NCBI RefSeq assembly: GCF_036946495.1
Contig: NZ_JAQIIX010000002.1
Location: 4,030,001-4,094,000, forward strand
Source: Mycolicibacterium neoaurum
Lineage (GTDB): Bacteria > Actinomycetota > Actinomycetes > Mycobacteriales > Mycobacteriaceae
DNA: 64,000 bases
Reading direction: 5' to 3'
Both the position numbers and the translations under genes were made by a program. The stretch's first letter is position 1. Each line of letters begins with the position of its first letter. The notes beneath the pieces were generated by a model. That model searched no databases, was not told the DNA's origin, and saw nothing but the letters and a program-made list of their open reading frames with translations. Positions 16,373 to 26,177 of the stretch are shown here, one piece after another.

Positions 16373-18283
16373 ATGCTTAAACAGATCCGCGGACCAGCAG
16401 ATCTACAGCGCCTGTCGCAGTCCCAGCTCACCGAGCTGGCCGGCGAAATCCGTGAATTCCTGATTCACAAGGTAGCTGCAACCGGCGGACATTTGGGCCC
16501 CAACCTCGGAGTCGTCGAGCTCACCCTGGCTCTGCACCGGGTGTTCGACTCGCCACACGACCCGATCATCTTCGACACCGGGCATCAGTCCTATGTCCAC
16601 AAGATCCTGACCGGCCGCGCCGCCGACTTCGATCAGCTGCGCATGAAGGACGGGTTGTCGGGTTATCCGTCGCGCGCCGAGAGCGAGCACGACTGGGTCG
16701 AGTCGAGCCATGCGAGCACCGCGCTGTCCTACGCCGACGGGCTGGCCAAGGCCTTCGAGCTGTCCGGGCACCGCAATCGCCATGTCGTCGCCGTCGTCGG
16801 GGACGGGGCGCTCACCGGTGGCATGTGCTGGGAGGCGCTGAACAACATCGCCGGGTCCGACCGCCCGGTGGTCATCGTCGTCAACGACAACGGACGCAGT
16901 TATGCGCCCACCATCGGTGGCCTTGCCGATCACCTGGCGGCGTTGCAGCTGCAGCCGGGCTACGAGAAGTTCCTCGAGCGTGGCCGTGATGTCGTGCGCG
17001 GGGTCCCGGTCATCGGTGAGATCTGCTACCAGTGCATGCACAGCGTCAAGGCAGGCCTCAAGGATGCGCTGCAGCCGCAAGCCATGTTCACCGATCTGGG
17101 CCTCAAGTACGTCGGCCCCATCGACGGTCATGACGAGCACGCCGTCGAGGCGGCGCTGCGGCACGCGCGGGGATTCAATGCACCAGTGATCGTGCACGTC
17201 GTCACCCGCAAGGGCATGGGTTACGCGCCGGCCGAGGCCGATGTGGCCGAGCAGATGCACGCCTGCGGTGTCATCGATCCGGTGACTGGTCTGGCGACCT
17301 CGGAATCGGCCCCCGGCTGGACCGGAACGTTCTCCGACGAGCTCATCCGTATCGCCCGGAGGCGGCGCGATATCGTCGCGATCACCGCGGCCATGCCCGG
17401 GCCCACGGGGTTGAGCGCCTTCGGTCAGCAGTATCCCGATCGCCTGTTCGATGTCGGTATCGCAGAACAGCATGCGATGACGTCTGCGGCTGGGCTGGCG
17501 ATGGGCGGGATGCACCCGGTCGTCGCGGTGTATTCGACCTTCCTCAACCGCGCCTTCGACCAGATGCTGATGGACGTCGCGCTGCACAATCTGCCCGTGA
17601 CGATCGTGCTCGACCGCGCCGGCGTGACCGGACCCGACGGTGCCAGTCACAACGGCGTCTGGGACATGTCGATCCTGGGGATCGTGCCAGGGATGCGGGT
17701 GGCGGCCCCGCGCGATGCGGCACGGCTGCGTGAGGAACTGGGCGAGGCGCTCGAGGTCAAGGACGGTCCGACCGCGATCCGATTCCCCAAGGGTGCTGTG
17801 GGCGAAGATATTCCGGCGTTGGAGCGGCGCGACGGCGTCGATGTCCTCTCTAAGCCCGGGCCGGGACTGACCGAGGACGTGCTGCTGATCGCGGTCGGGT
17901 CATTCGCCCAGATGGGCCTGGCCGCCGCTCAACGTCTGCAGCAGCAGGGGATCGGCGTCACCGTCGTCGATCCGCGCTGGGTGCTTCCGGTGCCCGAGGC
18001 GTTGCAGGCCATGGCAAAGGCGCACAAGCTGGTGGTCACCGTCGAGGACAACGGCCTGCACGGTGGTATCGGATCCTCGGTGTCGGCGGCGTTGCGTCAC
18101 AACGAGATCGACGTGCCATGCCGGGATGTCGGCGTCCCGCAGGAATTCCAGGTGCACGCGTCGCGCGGTGAGATCCTCGCCGAGATCGGTCTGACCGATC
18201 AGCACATCGCCCGACAGATCACCGGGTGGGTCGCCGCGCTGGGATCAGCGGTGGGGGACCGGGTCGAGAACAGCGTCGACTAG
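16373..18283 (+). CDS. dxs: 1-deoxy-D-xylulose-5-phosphate synthase
   Basis: A 636-residue thiamine-diphosphate enzyme that condenses pyruvate and glyceraldehyde-3-phosphate, the first step of the MEP isoprenoid pathway. Seen in order: GHLGPNLGVVELT (residues 39-51), FDTGHQSYVHK, the TPP/Mg motif VVGDGALTGGMCWEALNN near residue 142, the transketolase-type pyrimidine domain with DVGIAEQHAMTSAAGLA (catalytic Glu-Gln-His), and a C-terminal transketolase domain. Length and start are standard. It is convergent with the PsiE-like gene with a 12-bp gap and no clear terminator. Confidence 0.97.
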   Translation: MLKQIRGPADLQRLSQSQLTELAGEIREFLIHKVAATGGHLGPNLGVVELTLALHRVFDSPHDPIIFDTGHQSYVHKILTGRAADFDQLRMKDGLSGYPSRAESEHDWVESSHASTALSYADGLAKAFELSGHRNRHVVAVVGDGALTGGMCWEALNNIAGSDRPVVIVVNDNGRSYAPTIGGLADHLAALQLQPGYEKFLERGRDVVRGVPVIGEICYQCMHSVKAGLKDALQPQAMFTDLGLKYVGPIDGHDEHAVEAALRHARGFNAPVIVHVVTRKGMGYAPAEADVAEQMHACGVIDPVTGLATSESAPGWTGTFSDELIRIARRRRDIVAITAAMPGPTGLSAFGQQYPDRLFDVGIAEQHAMTSAAGLAMGGMHPVVAVYSTFLNRAFDQMLMDVALHNLPVTIVLDRAGVTGPDGASHNGVWDMSILGIVPGMRVAAPRDAARLREELGEALEVKDGPTAIRFPKGAVGEDIPALERRDGVDVLSKPGPGLTEDVLLIAVGSFAQMGLAAAQRLQQQGIGVTVVDPRWVLPVPEALQAMAKAHKLVVTVEDNGLHGGIGSSVSAALRHNEIDVPCRDVGVPQEFQVHASRGEILAEIGLTDQHIARQITGWVAALGSAVGDRVENSVD

Positions 18284-18295
18284 CGGCATTCCCGC

Positions 18296-18787
18296 TCAGT
18301 CGTCCTCGTCGGGCGGCGCCGCCAGCCGGCGTTGCCGCAGTACCCACGCCGCGATCGCCAGGACCAGTACGAGTGCGCCGAGCACCCCGGTCTGCACGAT
18401 GGTCCTGGCGAATTCGGGCCCCTGGCCGACCAGCTTCGCCGCCTCCACCGACTGCACCACGATCTCCTTGATGCAGGCCAGGATTCCGACGATCAGAAAC
18501 GGTTCGACGGCGATCTCGTGGGATCGCAGGCTGGTGCGTACCGCGTAGAGCAGTTCGACGAAGATGAAGATCAGCAGGACGCCGTCCAGCAGCTCCAGCA
18601 TGACGTTGGAGGTCGGCGCGTCCAGTAGCGAGAACATCGTCTTGACCTGGGCGACCAGCAGGGCCACCGCTCCGGCCACCAGGATCACCGCGATACCCCA
18701 GTAGACGGCGTCCTCGACGATGCTCAGGACGCGGTCGGCGAACCGCTGGCGGTCCTTCTCGTCGTGCGTCTCTTCTTTCTCGGCCAA
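18296..18787 (-). CDS. PsiE-like membrane protein
   Basis: A 163-residue protein with four predicted transmembrane helices, starting after a charged N-terminus (EKEETHDEKDRQRF). The pattern DGVLLIFIFVELLYAVRTSLRSHEIAVEPFLIVGI..IKEIVV is typical of phosphate-starvation-inducible PsiE family proteins. The start is a TTG at 18787, 6 bp after the rnd stop, so it belongs to the DUF3000-rnd transcription unit. Function is poorly known in any species. Confidence 0.78.
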   Translation of the reverse strand: MAEKEETHDEKDRQRFADRVLSIVEDAVYWGIAVILVAGAVALLVAQVKTMFSLLDAPTSNVMLELLDGVLLIFIFVELLYAVRTSLRSHEIAVEPFLIVGILACIKEIVVQSVEAAKLVGQGPEFARTIVQTGVLGALVLVLAIAAWVLRQRRLAAPPDEDD

Positions 18788-18793
18788 TGTCGG

Positions 18794-20047
18794 CTAGCCG
18801 TCGGACGGTGGCGTCAAGGCTTCAGTCAACACCGGCACCGTCAGTTCGCGCTGCCACGGGCGCGCGCCGGCCTGCGTCAGGTAATCCTCCACTGCTGCCC
18901 GCACATCGGGCACCGGCTGCCAGTCCCAGCACAACCGGCGCACGGTATCGGGCGTCAGCAGATTCTCGGTGGGCACCGACACGCGTTCGGAGAGTTCGGA
19001 AAGGGCGGCGCGCGCGGCCTCGAGGCGTTCGGCGGCCTCCGGCTTGCGCCGCGACCAGCGGGCGGGCGGCGGCGGACCGGTGGTGGGCTCGGCACCCGTA
19101 GGGGGATCCGGGTCGGTGCGGGCCCTGGCCAGCGCGTCCAGCCATACCTGCGCGCTGCGGCGCTGTCGACTGCCGCCGAAAACCGGCAGGGCGGTGAGCT
19201 TTTCGACGGTGTCGGGGTCGCTGGTGGCGGCGCTGACGATCGCGGCGTCGGGCAGGATACGTCCCGGCGCGATATCGCGGCGCTGGGCAATGCGGTCACG
19301 GGTGATCCACAGTTCACGCACCGCGGCCAGGGCCCGTGGGTCGCGCACCTTATGGATACCCGAGGTCCGCCGCCAGCGGTCGCGCCGGGTGACCGTCGGT
19401 TCGGCGGTGCGCAGATGCTCGAATTCCTGTGCCGCCCAGTCGGTTTTGCCCTGCTCGGCCAGCACCGCGGCGAGCGCCTCGCGCAGCTCCAAGAGCACCT
19501 CGACATCCAGTGCCGCGTAGTTCAGCCAGTCGGCGGGCAACGGGCGCTTGGACCAGTCGGCGGCGCCGTGCCCCTTCACCAGACCGAGGCCCAGCAGCCT
19601 GCGCACCATCTCGGCGAGGTTGACCCGCTCGAAACCGGCCAGCCGCGCACCCAATTCGGTGTCGTAGAGTCGGGGCGGTGTCATGCCCAGCTCCGCCAGG
19701 CATGGCAGATCCTGGTCGGCCGCATGCAGCACCCACTCGTCGGTGCCGAGCACCTCGGCCAGCGGCGCCATGACCTTCAGTGTGTCGCCGCCGTGATTGA
19801 CAGGGTCGATCAGCACGATGCCGGACCCGGCGCGCTTGATCTGAATAAGGTAGGCGCGGTTGGAGTATCGGAAGCCCGACGCGCGTTCGGCGTCGACTGC
19901 GAACGGGCCTGATCCGGCGGCGAGCAGATCGGCGGCCTTGACCATGTCGCTGGGGTACAGCGCAACCGGCGGCACGCCGCCGGCGGGTGCCAGCAGGGGA
20001 GTCGCCTCGGGTTCGGGCGCAGCCCCGGAGTCCTCTGATTCGGTCAT
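18794..20047 (-). CDS. rnd: Ribonuclease D family 3'-5' exonuclease
   Basis: A 417-residue RNA exonuclease of the DEDD class. The ExoI motif is AVDAERASGFRY, ExoII lies around VLHAADQDLPCL, and ExoIII is LNYAALDVEVLLELR. An HRDC nucleic-acid-binding domain follows (about residues 225-300, DPRALAAVRELWITRDRIAQRRD). It likely trims stable RNA 3' ends. The ATG at 20047 follows the DUF3000 stop by 1 bp, so the genes are coupled. Matches the Rv2681 position. Confidence 0.92.
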   Translation of the reverse strand: MTESEDSGAAPEPEATPLLAPAGGVPPVALYPSDMVKAADLLAAGSGPFAVDAERASGFRYSNRAYLIQIKRAGSGIVLIDPVNHGGDTLKVMAPLAEVLGTDEWVLHAADQDLPCLAELGMTPPRLYDTELGARLAGFERVNLAEMVRRLLGLGLVKGHGAADWSKRPLPADWLNYAALDVEVLLELREALAAVLAEQGKTDWAAQEFEHLRTAEPTVTRRDRWRRTSGIHKVRDPRALAAVRELWITRDRIAQRRDIAPGRILPDAAIVSAATSDPDTVEKLTALPVFGGSRQRRSAQVWLDALARARTDPDPPTGAEPTTGPPPPARWSRRKPEAAERLEAARAALSELSERVSVPTENLLTPDTVRRLCWDWQPVPDVRAAVEDYLTQAGARPWQRELTVPVLTEALTPPSDG

Positions 20048-20048
20048 G

Positions 20049-20630
20049 TCAGGCGCGGGTGCGGGATCCCAAGCTTGTCACGCCGGCCGGTGGTAATCCG
20101 GCCGCATGCTCCAAGACCTCGCAGAATGCCTGCACGTGCGGGCCGAGTTCCAGATCGGTCGCCGTCCATGAGGCGCGCAGCTCGAGCTGATGGGCGCGTG
20201 GTGGTCCGGAGATGTCGCCGTAGCGCACCGAGGTGGTGGCGGTGACCGTGCCACCGAGGGCGGTGACGGCCTGTGCGTGCGCTGCCAGCGCGTCGGCCAG
20301 CCAGCTCCATGCAACCTCCGGGAGCAGCGGATCGACGGCCTCGGTGGAATCCAGGTCGGCCTGGATATAGGCAACCAGTCGCATGGTGCCGTCCCAGGCC
20401 TCGGCGCCCTCAGGATCGTGCAGCAGGATCAGCCGGCCGAAGGCGTCGCCGTCGGAGCGCTCCGGCACGACCGCGACGTCCGGGTGGCGGACCTCGGCGC
20501 CCAGCGCGTAGCTGAACGGTGCCAATCGCTGTGGGGGGCGGATCGGACCCAGCTCGATCTCCGGCCGCACGGTTGCGGCATTCATCGCCGCAACTGCGGT
20601 CCGGAACTGAGCCGGTTCGACGGATGTCAC
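20049..20630 (-). CDS. DUF3000 family protein
   Basis: A protein of about 193 residues conserved in actinobacteria upstream of rnd. Motifs visible include LAPFSYALGAEV, GRLILLHDPEGAEAWDGTMRLVAYIQADLD and the acidic-aromatic VAWSWL. No transmembrane segment and no known activity. I chose the GTG at 20630 (MTSVEPAQF); a TTG at 20651 would add seven residues. It starts 79 bp from the divergent hemE. Confidence 0.85.
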   Translation of the reverse strand: MTSVEPAQFRTAVAAMNAATVRPEIELGPIRPPQRLAPFSYALGAEVRHPDVAVVPERSDGDAFGRLILLHDPEGAEAWDGTMRLVAYIQADLDSTEAVDPLLPEVAWSWLADALAAHAQAVTALGGTVTATTSVRYGDISGPPRAHQLELRASWTATDLELGPHVQAFCEVLEHAAGLPPAGVTSLGSRTRA

Positions 20631-20709
20631 AGTCAGCGACGCTAGCCCCAACTGCTCTCAGCCTTGCGCAGGCGCGCCGTCTTTCGGGCGCGTGGCAACA
20701 TAGGTGCCG

Positions 20710-21759
20710 ATGAGCACCCGTCGTGACCTGCCAGAGTCGCCATTTCTGGCCGCCGCTACCGGCCGCAACCCGTCCCACACCCCGGTGTGGTTCATGCGGC
20801 AGGCCGGGCGTTCGCTGCCCGAATACCGTGCGCTGCGCGCCAACCACAAGATGCTGGAGGCCTGCTTCGACGCCGAGCTGGTCTGCGAGATCACCCTGCA
20901 GCCCGTCCGCAGGCACAAGGTGGACGCGGCGATCCTGTTCTCCGACATCGTGGTGCCCCTGCGGGCCGCCGGCGTGGCATTGGACATCGTTCCCGACGTC
21001 GGGCCGGTGATCGAGCATCCGATCCGCACGCCGGCCGACGTGGCCGCGCTCACCCCACTGGAGCGTGCGCAGGTGGCGCCGGTCAGCGACGCGGTGTCGA
21101 TGCTGGTCGCCGAGCTCGGCGAGGTTCCGCTGATCGGATTCGCCGGCGCCCCGTTCACGCTGGCGTCCTACTTGGTGGAGGGCGGACCGAGCCGCAACCA
21201 CGAGAAGACCAAGGCGATGATGCTCGGCGAACCACAGACTTGGCACGCCCTGATGACCTCGCTGACCGATCTCACGATCGGCTTCCTGGAGGCGCAGCTG
21301 GATGCCGGTGTCGACGCCATCCAGCTCTTCGATTCCTGGGCGGGCACGCTGTCGCTGGCCGATTACCGCTCCTACGTTCTGCCGCACAGCTCGCGGATCT
21401 TCGCCGCGTTGGCGCCCCGTGGCGTGCCGATGACGCACTTCGGGGTCGGCACCGCCGAGCTGCTCGGTGCCATGGGTGAGGCCGGGGCGACGATGGTCGG
21501 GGTGGACTGGCGGACCTCCTTGACCGCGGCGGCGCAGCGCGTGGGTCCCGGAAAAGCGCTGCAGGGCAACCTTGATCCGGTGACATTGTTCGCCGGCTGG
21601 CCAGCCGTCGAGCGTGCCGCGCGTGCCGTGGTGGAGGATGGCCGGGCCGCGGTGGCCGCTGGCGCGGCCGGACACGTCTTCAACCTCGGTCACGGTGTGC
21701 TCCCCGCCACCGACCCCGAGGTGGTGACCGACCTGGTCTCGCTGGTGCACTCGTTGTGA
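20710..21759 (+). CDS. hemE: Uroporphyrinogen decarboxylase
   Basis: A 349-residue enzyme converting uroporphyrinogen III to coproporphyrinogen III. Signature PVWFMRQAGRSLPEYR near residues 23-38, second signature GFAGAPFTLASYLVEGG, and the substrate-binding DSWAG. The ATG at 20710 gives the N-terminus MSTRRDLP shared with mycobacterial HemE. Its TGA overlaps the GTG of hemG, and hemQ follows, making a three-gene haem operon. Confidence 0.97.
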   Translation: MSTRRDLPESPFLAAATGRNPSHTPVWFMRQAGRSLPEYRALRANHKMLEACFDAELVCEITLQPVRRHKVDAAILFSDIVVPLRAAGVALDIVPDVGPVIEHPIRTPADVAALTPLERAQVAPVSDAVSMLVAELGEVPLIGFAGAPFTLASYLVEGGPSRNHEKTKAMMLGEPQTWHALMTSLTDLTIGFLEAQLDAGVDAIQLFDSWAGTLSLADYRSYVLPHSSRIFAALAPRGVPMTHFGVGTAELLGAMGEAGATMVGVDWRTSLTAAAQRVGPGKALQGNLDPVTLFAGWPAVERAARAVVEDGRAAVAAGAAGHVFNLGHGVLPATDPEVVTDLVSLVHSL

Positions 21760-23096
21760 CCACCTACTGCGTTGTCGGCGGCGGCATCTCGGGATTGGCC
21801 GCTGCCTATCGGCTGCGCGTCGCTGCCGGTCCGGATGCCGAGATCACCCTCTTCGATCCCGCCGACCGGCTCGGCGGGGTGCTGCGCACCGAACAGGTCG
21901 GTGGCATGACGATGGACCTGGGCGCCGAGGCGTTCATCACGCGCAGGCCCGAGGTTCCCGCGCTGCTGGCCGAATTGGGACTGACCGACCGCCAGGTCGC
22001 CAGCGCCGGTGCGCGGCCGCTGATCTACAGCCAGGGCAGGCTGCACCCGCTGCCCACCGGCACCTTGCAGGGCGTGCCCGCGAATGCCGAATCGGTGGCC
22101 GGATTGGTCGACGAGGCGACCGTCGCACGGATAGCCGACGAACCACGCCGCCCGCTGAACTGGCGGCCGGGCGCGGATCCGTCGGTCGCCGAGCTGATCG
22201 GGGATCGCTTCGGCGCCCAGGTGGTGACCCGGTCGGTGGAACCGCTGCTGACCGGTGTGTACGCGGGGTCGGCCGAGACCATCGGCGTGCGCGCGGCATT
22301 CCCTGCGTTGGCGGCCGCCCTGGACCGCGGTGCCCGCAGCCTCACCGAGGCGGTGCGCACCGCCCTGCCTCCGCCACAGCCCGGCCCCGTCTTCGGTGCG
22401 CTCGACGGCGGTTACACGGTGCTCGTCGAGGAGCTGGCCCGCCGCGCCGGGGTGCGCTGGGCGCAGGTCGGCATCGAACGGGTCGCGCGGTCCCCGCGCG
22501 GATGGGATCTGGTCGACGACGAGAGCGGGCACTGGTCGGCCGATGCGGTCGTCCTGGCTGTGCCCGCGCCGCGGCTGGCCCGCCTGATCGAACACGTCGC
22601 ACCGCGCAGCGCGGCGATCGCGCGCGCAATCCCGGTGGCCTCCACCGCACTGGTGGCGCTGGCCCTGCCCGGCGGCACACCACTGCCGGACCAATCCGGC
22701 GTGCTGGTCGCCGGCGGCGAGGCGTTGCACACCAAGGCCATCACGTTGACCTCCCGCAAGTGGGGCAGGCGCGGCAATGTCGAACTGGTGCGGTTGTCCT
22801 ACGGCCGGTTCGGGGACAGTCTGGCCCGCAGCGTCGGTGATGACGAGTTGCTGAACTGTTCGCTCGCCGACCTGCAGCAGGTGTTCGGGATCGTCACCGA
22901 CACCGTCGATTTCCGGGTCCAACGCTGGATCGAGGCCATGCCGCAGTACGGCCCCGGCCACGCCGATCGGGTGGCCGAGTTGCGCGCCGGGCTGCCGCCG
23001 ACATTGGCCGTTGCCGGTGCCTATCTCGACGGGATCGGGGTGCCGGCATGTGTGGGGTCCGGCACGACAGCGGCGGCACGGCTGGTGGCAGGATAG
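21756..23096 (+). CDS. hemG: Coproporphyrinogen III / protoporphyrinogen oxidase (HemY type)
   Basis: A 446-residue FAD-dependent oxidase. The N-terminal dinucleotide fold is CVVGGGISGLAAAYRLR, the FAD contact is LGGVLRTEQVGGMTMDLGAEAF, and the C-terminal part has GAYLDGIGVPACVGSGTTAA, the FAD-closing motif of this family. With HemQ next door, coproporphyrinogen III is the expected substrate (coproporphyrin-dependent branch). The gene symbol varies in the literature (hemG, hemY, cgoX). The GTG at 21756 overlaps the hemE stop. Confidence 0.93.
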   Translation: MTTYCVVGGGISGLAAAYRLRVAAGPDAEITLFDPADRLGGVLRTEQVGGMTMDLGAEAFITRRPEVPALLAELGLTDRQVASAGARPLIYSQGRLHPLPTGTLQGVPANAESVAGLVDEATVARIADEPRRPLNWRPGADPSVAELIGDRFGAQVVTRSVEPLLTGVYAGSAETIGVRAAFPALAAALDRGARSLTEAVRTALPPPQPGPVFGALDGGYTVLVEELARRAGVRWAQVGIERVARSPRGWDLVDDESGHWSADAVVLAVPAPRLARLIEHVAPRSAAIARAIPVASTALVALALPGGTPLPDQSGVLVAGGEALHTKAITLTSRKWGRRGNVELVRLSYGRFGDSLARSVGDDELLNCSLADLQQVFGIVTDTVDFRVQRWIEAMPQYGPGHADRVAELRAGLPPTLAVAGAYLDGIGVPACVGSGTTAAARLVAG

Positions 23097-23100
23097 CTCT

Positions 23101-23793
23101 ATGGCCAAGCTCGATTACGACTCGCTCAACTCGATGACCCGGTACATGATGATCTCGGTCTTCGCCGTCCAGCCGGAGGCGCTCGATGCGGATCGCAGTG
23201 CCGTCATCGACGAGACCGCGACCTTCCTCAAGCAACAGGAGGAGGGTGATGTCGTCGTCCGAGGGCTCTACGACGTCTCGGGTTTCCGGGCCGATGCCGA
23301 CTACATGATCTGGACGCACGCCGAGCGGGTCGAGGACCTGCAGGCCACCTACAAGGCCTTCCGGCGTACCACCCTGGGGTTGGCCAGCGATCCGGTGTGG
23401 AGCGTCGTTGCCCTGCACCGTCCTGCGGAGTTCAACAAGAGCCACGTCCCGGCGTTCATCGCCGGTGAGGATCCCGGCGACTACATCTGTGTGTATCCCT
23501 TTGTGCGGTCCCTGGATTGGTACCTGTTGCCCGACGACGAGCGCCGCAAGATGCTCGTCGAGCACGGGATGGCCGGCCGCGAGTACCCGGACGTGCGTGC
23601 CAATACCGTGCCGGCCTTCGCCCTCGGCGATTACGAGTGGATCCTGGCCTTCGAGGGACCGGATCTGGCCCGCATCGTCGAGCTGATGTGGAAGCTGCGC
23701 TATACCGACGCCCGTCGCCATGTCCGGGAGGAGACGCCCTTCTTCACCGGCCCGCGGGTGGGTGTCGAACACCTGTTGAACGCCCTGCCGTGA
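23101..23793 (+). CDS. hemQ: Coproheme decarboxylase HemQ
   Basis: A 230-residue chlorite-dismutase-fold protein that decarboxylates iron-coproporphyrin to haem b using peroxide, the last step of the pathway in actinobacteria. Features: MTRYMMISVFAVQ at the start, GLYDVSGFRADADYMIWTHA, AFRRTTLG, WYLLPDDERRKMLVEHG and the C-terminal haem pocket ELMWKLRYTDARRHVREE with the candidate proximal His. It starts 4 bp after hemG, in the same operon. Confidence 0.94.
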   Translation: MAKLDYDSLNSMTRYMMISVFAVQPEALDADRSAVIDETATFLKQQEEGDVVVRGLYDVSGFRADADYMIWTHAERVEDLQATYKAFRRTTLGLASDPVWSVVALHRPAEFNKSHVPAFIAGEDPGDYICVYPFVRSLDWYLLPDDERRKMLVEHGMAGREYPDVRANTVPAFALGDYEWILAFEGPDLARIVELMWKLRYTDARRHVREETPFFTGPRVGVEHLLNALP

Positions 23794-23846
23794 ACCCACC
23801 CACCGACGGGATGCGCGTCGGTGGCACTGTTTGCTAGCGTTTGACG

Positions 23847-26177
23847 ATGCCGACAGTCGCCCGGGTGGGGGGCGGGGCCGCGGTCGCCACCATCGCGTTC
23901 TCCGTGTGGCTGCTCACCGGGTGGGGGTCGCCCGACGTGCGGGTGGCCGTCGAAGATCTTGCGTTCATCGTGCTGTCTGTCTTCGTCACCGGTTGCTGCG
24001 TGTGTGCCTTCCGGCGTGCCCAGGCCCGCCAGCGGGTGGTCTGGGGTTGTGTCAGCATCGGCATGGTCGGCTACACCGTGGGCTCGGTGATCTGGGCGTA
24101 TTACGAGGTGTGGCAGGTGGCCTCGCCCTTCCCATCGGTCGCCGACGTTGCCTATCTGGTGTTACCGATCTTCGTGTGCATAGGTTTGCTCGCGGTGCCG
24201 CATGCGGCGTCGGGGTACACCCACGGCAGGTTGGCGCTCGACGGCGTGATCGTGGCGGTCGCGTTCTTCCAGATCGGCTGGTGGACGGTCGTCGACACGC
24301 TCCTGCAAGCCGACGGGACCGGTCGTTTCCTACTGGGGATCGCGCTGGCGTACCCGATGCTGGACCTCGGCGTGCTGACGGTGGCGGTGCTGGTCCTGGC
24401 CCGGGCACCCGCGGGCCAACGTCAGTCGCTCGCCCTGCTGGTCGGCGGTATGACGCTGATCGCCGTCGGGGACGGCATCTTCGTCTTCACCAACACCCAT
24501 GACAACGACTCGTGGGTGCCCTTCTCCAGCATCGGATGGGCACTTGGGCTGTTGCTGATCGCGCTGGCGGCCCTGACCTCCCGCCGACACACCAGCACGC
24601 GGGCCGATACCGATCAGCCGATCACCCGCGGTGCCATGTGGCTGCCCTATATCCCGATCGTGCTGGCATTGGCCGCAGCGGCGGCGCACTTTGCTGGATC
24701 GCCGGGAGTGCCGCCGGCATTGTTGATCTCGGTGCTGTTGATCGTCCTGGTGCTGGTGCGTCAGTTCATCGTGGTGGGGGAGAACAGCAGACTGCTGGAA
24801 ACGGTGGCCGCACAGGCGATGCGTGACCCACTGACAGGCCTGGCCAATCGTGCCCTCTTACAGGACCGGCTGGCGCATGCGATGGCGCTGCACGAGCGTG
24901 ACGACGAGGCCGTGACGGTGCTGTCGATGGACCTCGACGATTTCAAGCTCGTCAACGACGGCTTGGGGCATCCGGCCGGCGATTCGCTGCTGATGCAGGC
25001 CGCGGAGCGCATCGTCACCTGCACACGGGCCGGCGATACCGTCGCCCGTATGGGCGGCGACGAGTTCGTCGTCCTGATGGAGGGTGACGAGGCCGCCGCG
25101 CGGTTGGTCGCACACCACGTGGTGGCCGCGTTCGCCGACCCGTTCGTGGTCGACGGATATGAGCTGCGGCTGTGTCCCAGCGCCGGGTTGGCGGTCGCGA
25201 ATTCCGAGGGTCCTCGGCTCACGGCCGACGATCTGCTCAAGCGGGCCGATCTGGCGATGTATGCCGCCAAGCGCGGTCGCATCACCGGGGTGCACATCTA
25301 CTCCGAGGACGACGTGCCCGTCGGCATGGGGGATCCGGTGCAGTTGCGTCGGGGGGCTGCCGACAGCGCGCACGACAGCGCGGTGGCGTTCCAGATGCTG
25401 GGCCAGCTGCGCCATGCGATCGACAATTTCGAGCTCACGCTGGTCTACCAGCCCAAGTTCGACCTGGTCGACGGATCGATCATCGGGGTCGAGGCCCTGG
25501 TCCGGTGGCCCCATCCCGACCGCGGTCTGCTCGGGCCCGACCAGTTCCTGCAACTGGTCCGCGATCACGGGTTGATGCGCCCCATCAACGAATTGGTGCT
25601 CGAGCAGGCGCTCGGCCAGGTGGCCATCTGGCGCGATCTGGGGTTCCGGGTTCCGGTCGCGGTCAACATCTTCGCACCCTCGCTGTCCGATTTCGGGCTG
25701 CCGGATCGCATCCAGCGCGCGTTGCGGGCACGGGATCTGCCGTTCGAGAGCCTGACCGTAGAGATCACCGAGGATCTGCTGCTCGACAACCGCGAGGTGG
25801 CCGCCACGGCAATCGACCAATTGCGCGCCAGCGGTGTCCGGGTGGCCATCGATGATTTCGGCAGCGGTTATTCGGCCCTGGCGTATCTGCGGGATCTGCA
25901 CATCGACGAACTGAAGCTGGACAAGGGATTCGTCACCACCATCACCGCGGATCGCCGGGCCGGTGCCATCGTGCGGGCGGTGATCGACCTGGCCCGTGAA
26001 CTCGGCCTGAGCACCGTGGCCGAGGGCGTGGAGAACGCCGAAACCGCTTCGCTGTTACGGGAGTACGGCTGCCAGGTGGGCCAGGGCTACTTCTTCAGTG
26101 AACCGTTACCGCCGGCGCAGCTGCTGGCGCTGCTCAGGACCCGGCGGCAGGAACGAGACGCAGCGATATGGAATTGA
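23847..26177 (+). CDS. Membrane GGDEF-EAL bifunctional c-di-GMP signalling protein
   Basis: A 776-residue protein. The first ~310 residues hold about ten transmembrane helices. The GGDEF domain (about 325-490) has DPLTGLANRALLQDR and an intact MGGDEFVVL near residue 403, so diguanylate cyclase activity is possible. The EAL domain (about 520-770) keeps EALVRWPHP, EITED, IDDFGSGYS near residue 668, KLDKGF and EGVEN, so phosphodiesterase activity is also possible. No PAS or response-regulator domain is present; the membrane part is the likely sensor. It lies between hemQ and msrB where M. tuberculosis has Rv2675c. Its 3' end overlaps convergent msrB by 44 bp. Confidence 0.92.
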   Translation: MPTVARVGGGAAVATIAFSVWLLTGWGSPDVRVAVEDLAFIVLSVFVTGCCVCAFRRAQARQRVVWGCVSIGMVGYTVGSVIWAYYEVWQVASPFPSVADVAYLVLPIFVCIGLLAVPHAASGYTHGRLALDGVIVAVAFFQIGWWTVVDTLLQADGTGRFLLGIALAYPMLDLGVLTVAVLVLARAPAGQRQSLALLVGGMTLIAVGDGIFVFTNTHDNDSWVPFSSIGWALGLLLIALAALTSRRHTSTRADTDQPITRGAMWLPYIPIVLALAAAAAHFAGSPGVPPALLISVLLIVLVLVRQFIVVGENSRLLETVAAQAMRDPLTGLANRALLQDRLAHAMALHERDDEAVTVLSMDLDDFKLVNDGLGHPAGDSLLMQAAERIVTCTRAGDTVARMGGDEFVVLMEGDEAAARLVAHHVVAAFADPFVVDGYELRLCPSAGLAVANSEGPRLTADDLLKRADLAMYAAKRGRITGVHIYSEDDVPVGMGDPVQLRRGAADSAHDSAVAFQMLGQLRHAIDNFELTLVYQPKFDLVDGSIIGVEALVRWPHPDRGLLGPDQFLQLVRDHGLMRPINELVLEQALGQVAIWRDLGFRVPVAVNIFAPSLSDFGLPDRIQRALRARDLPFESLTVEITEDLLLDNREVAATAIDQLRASGVRVAIDDFGSGYSALAYLRDLHIDELKLDKGFVTTITADRRAGAIVRAVIDLARELGLSTVAEGVENAETASLLREYGCQVGQGYFFSEPLPPAQLLALLRTRRQERDAAIWN

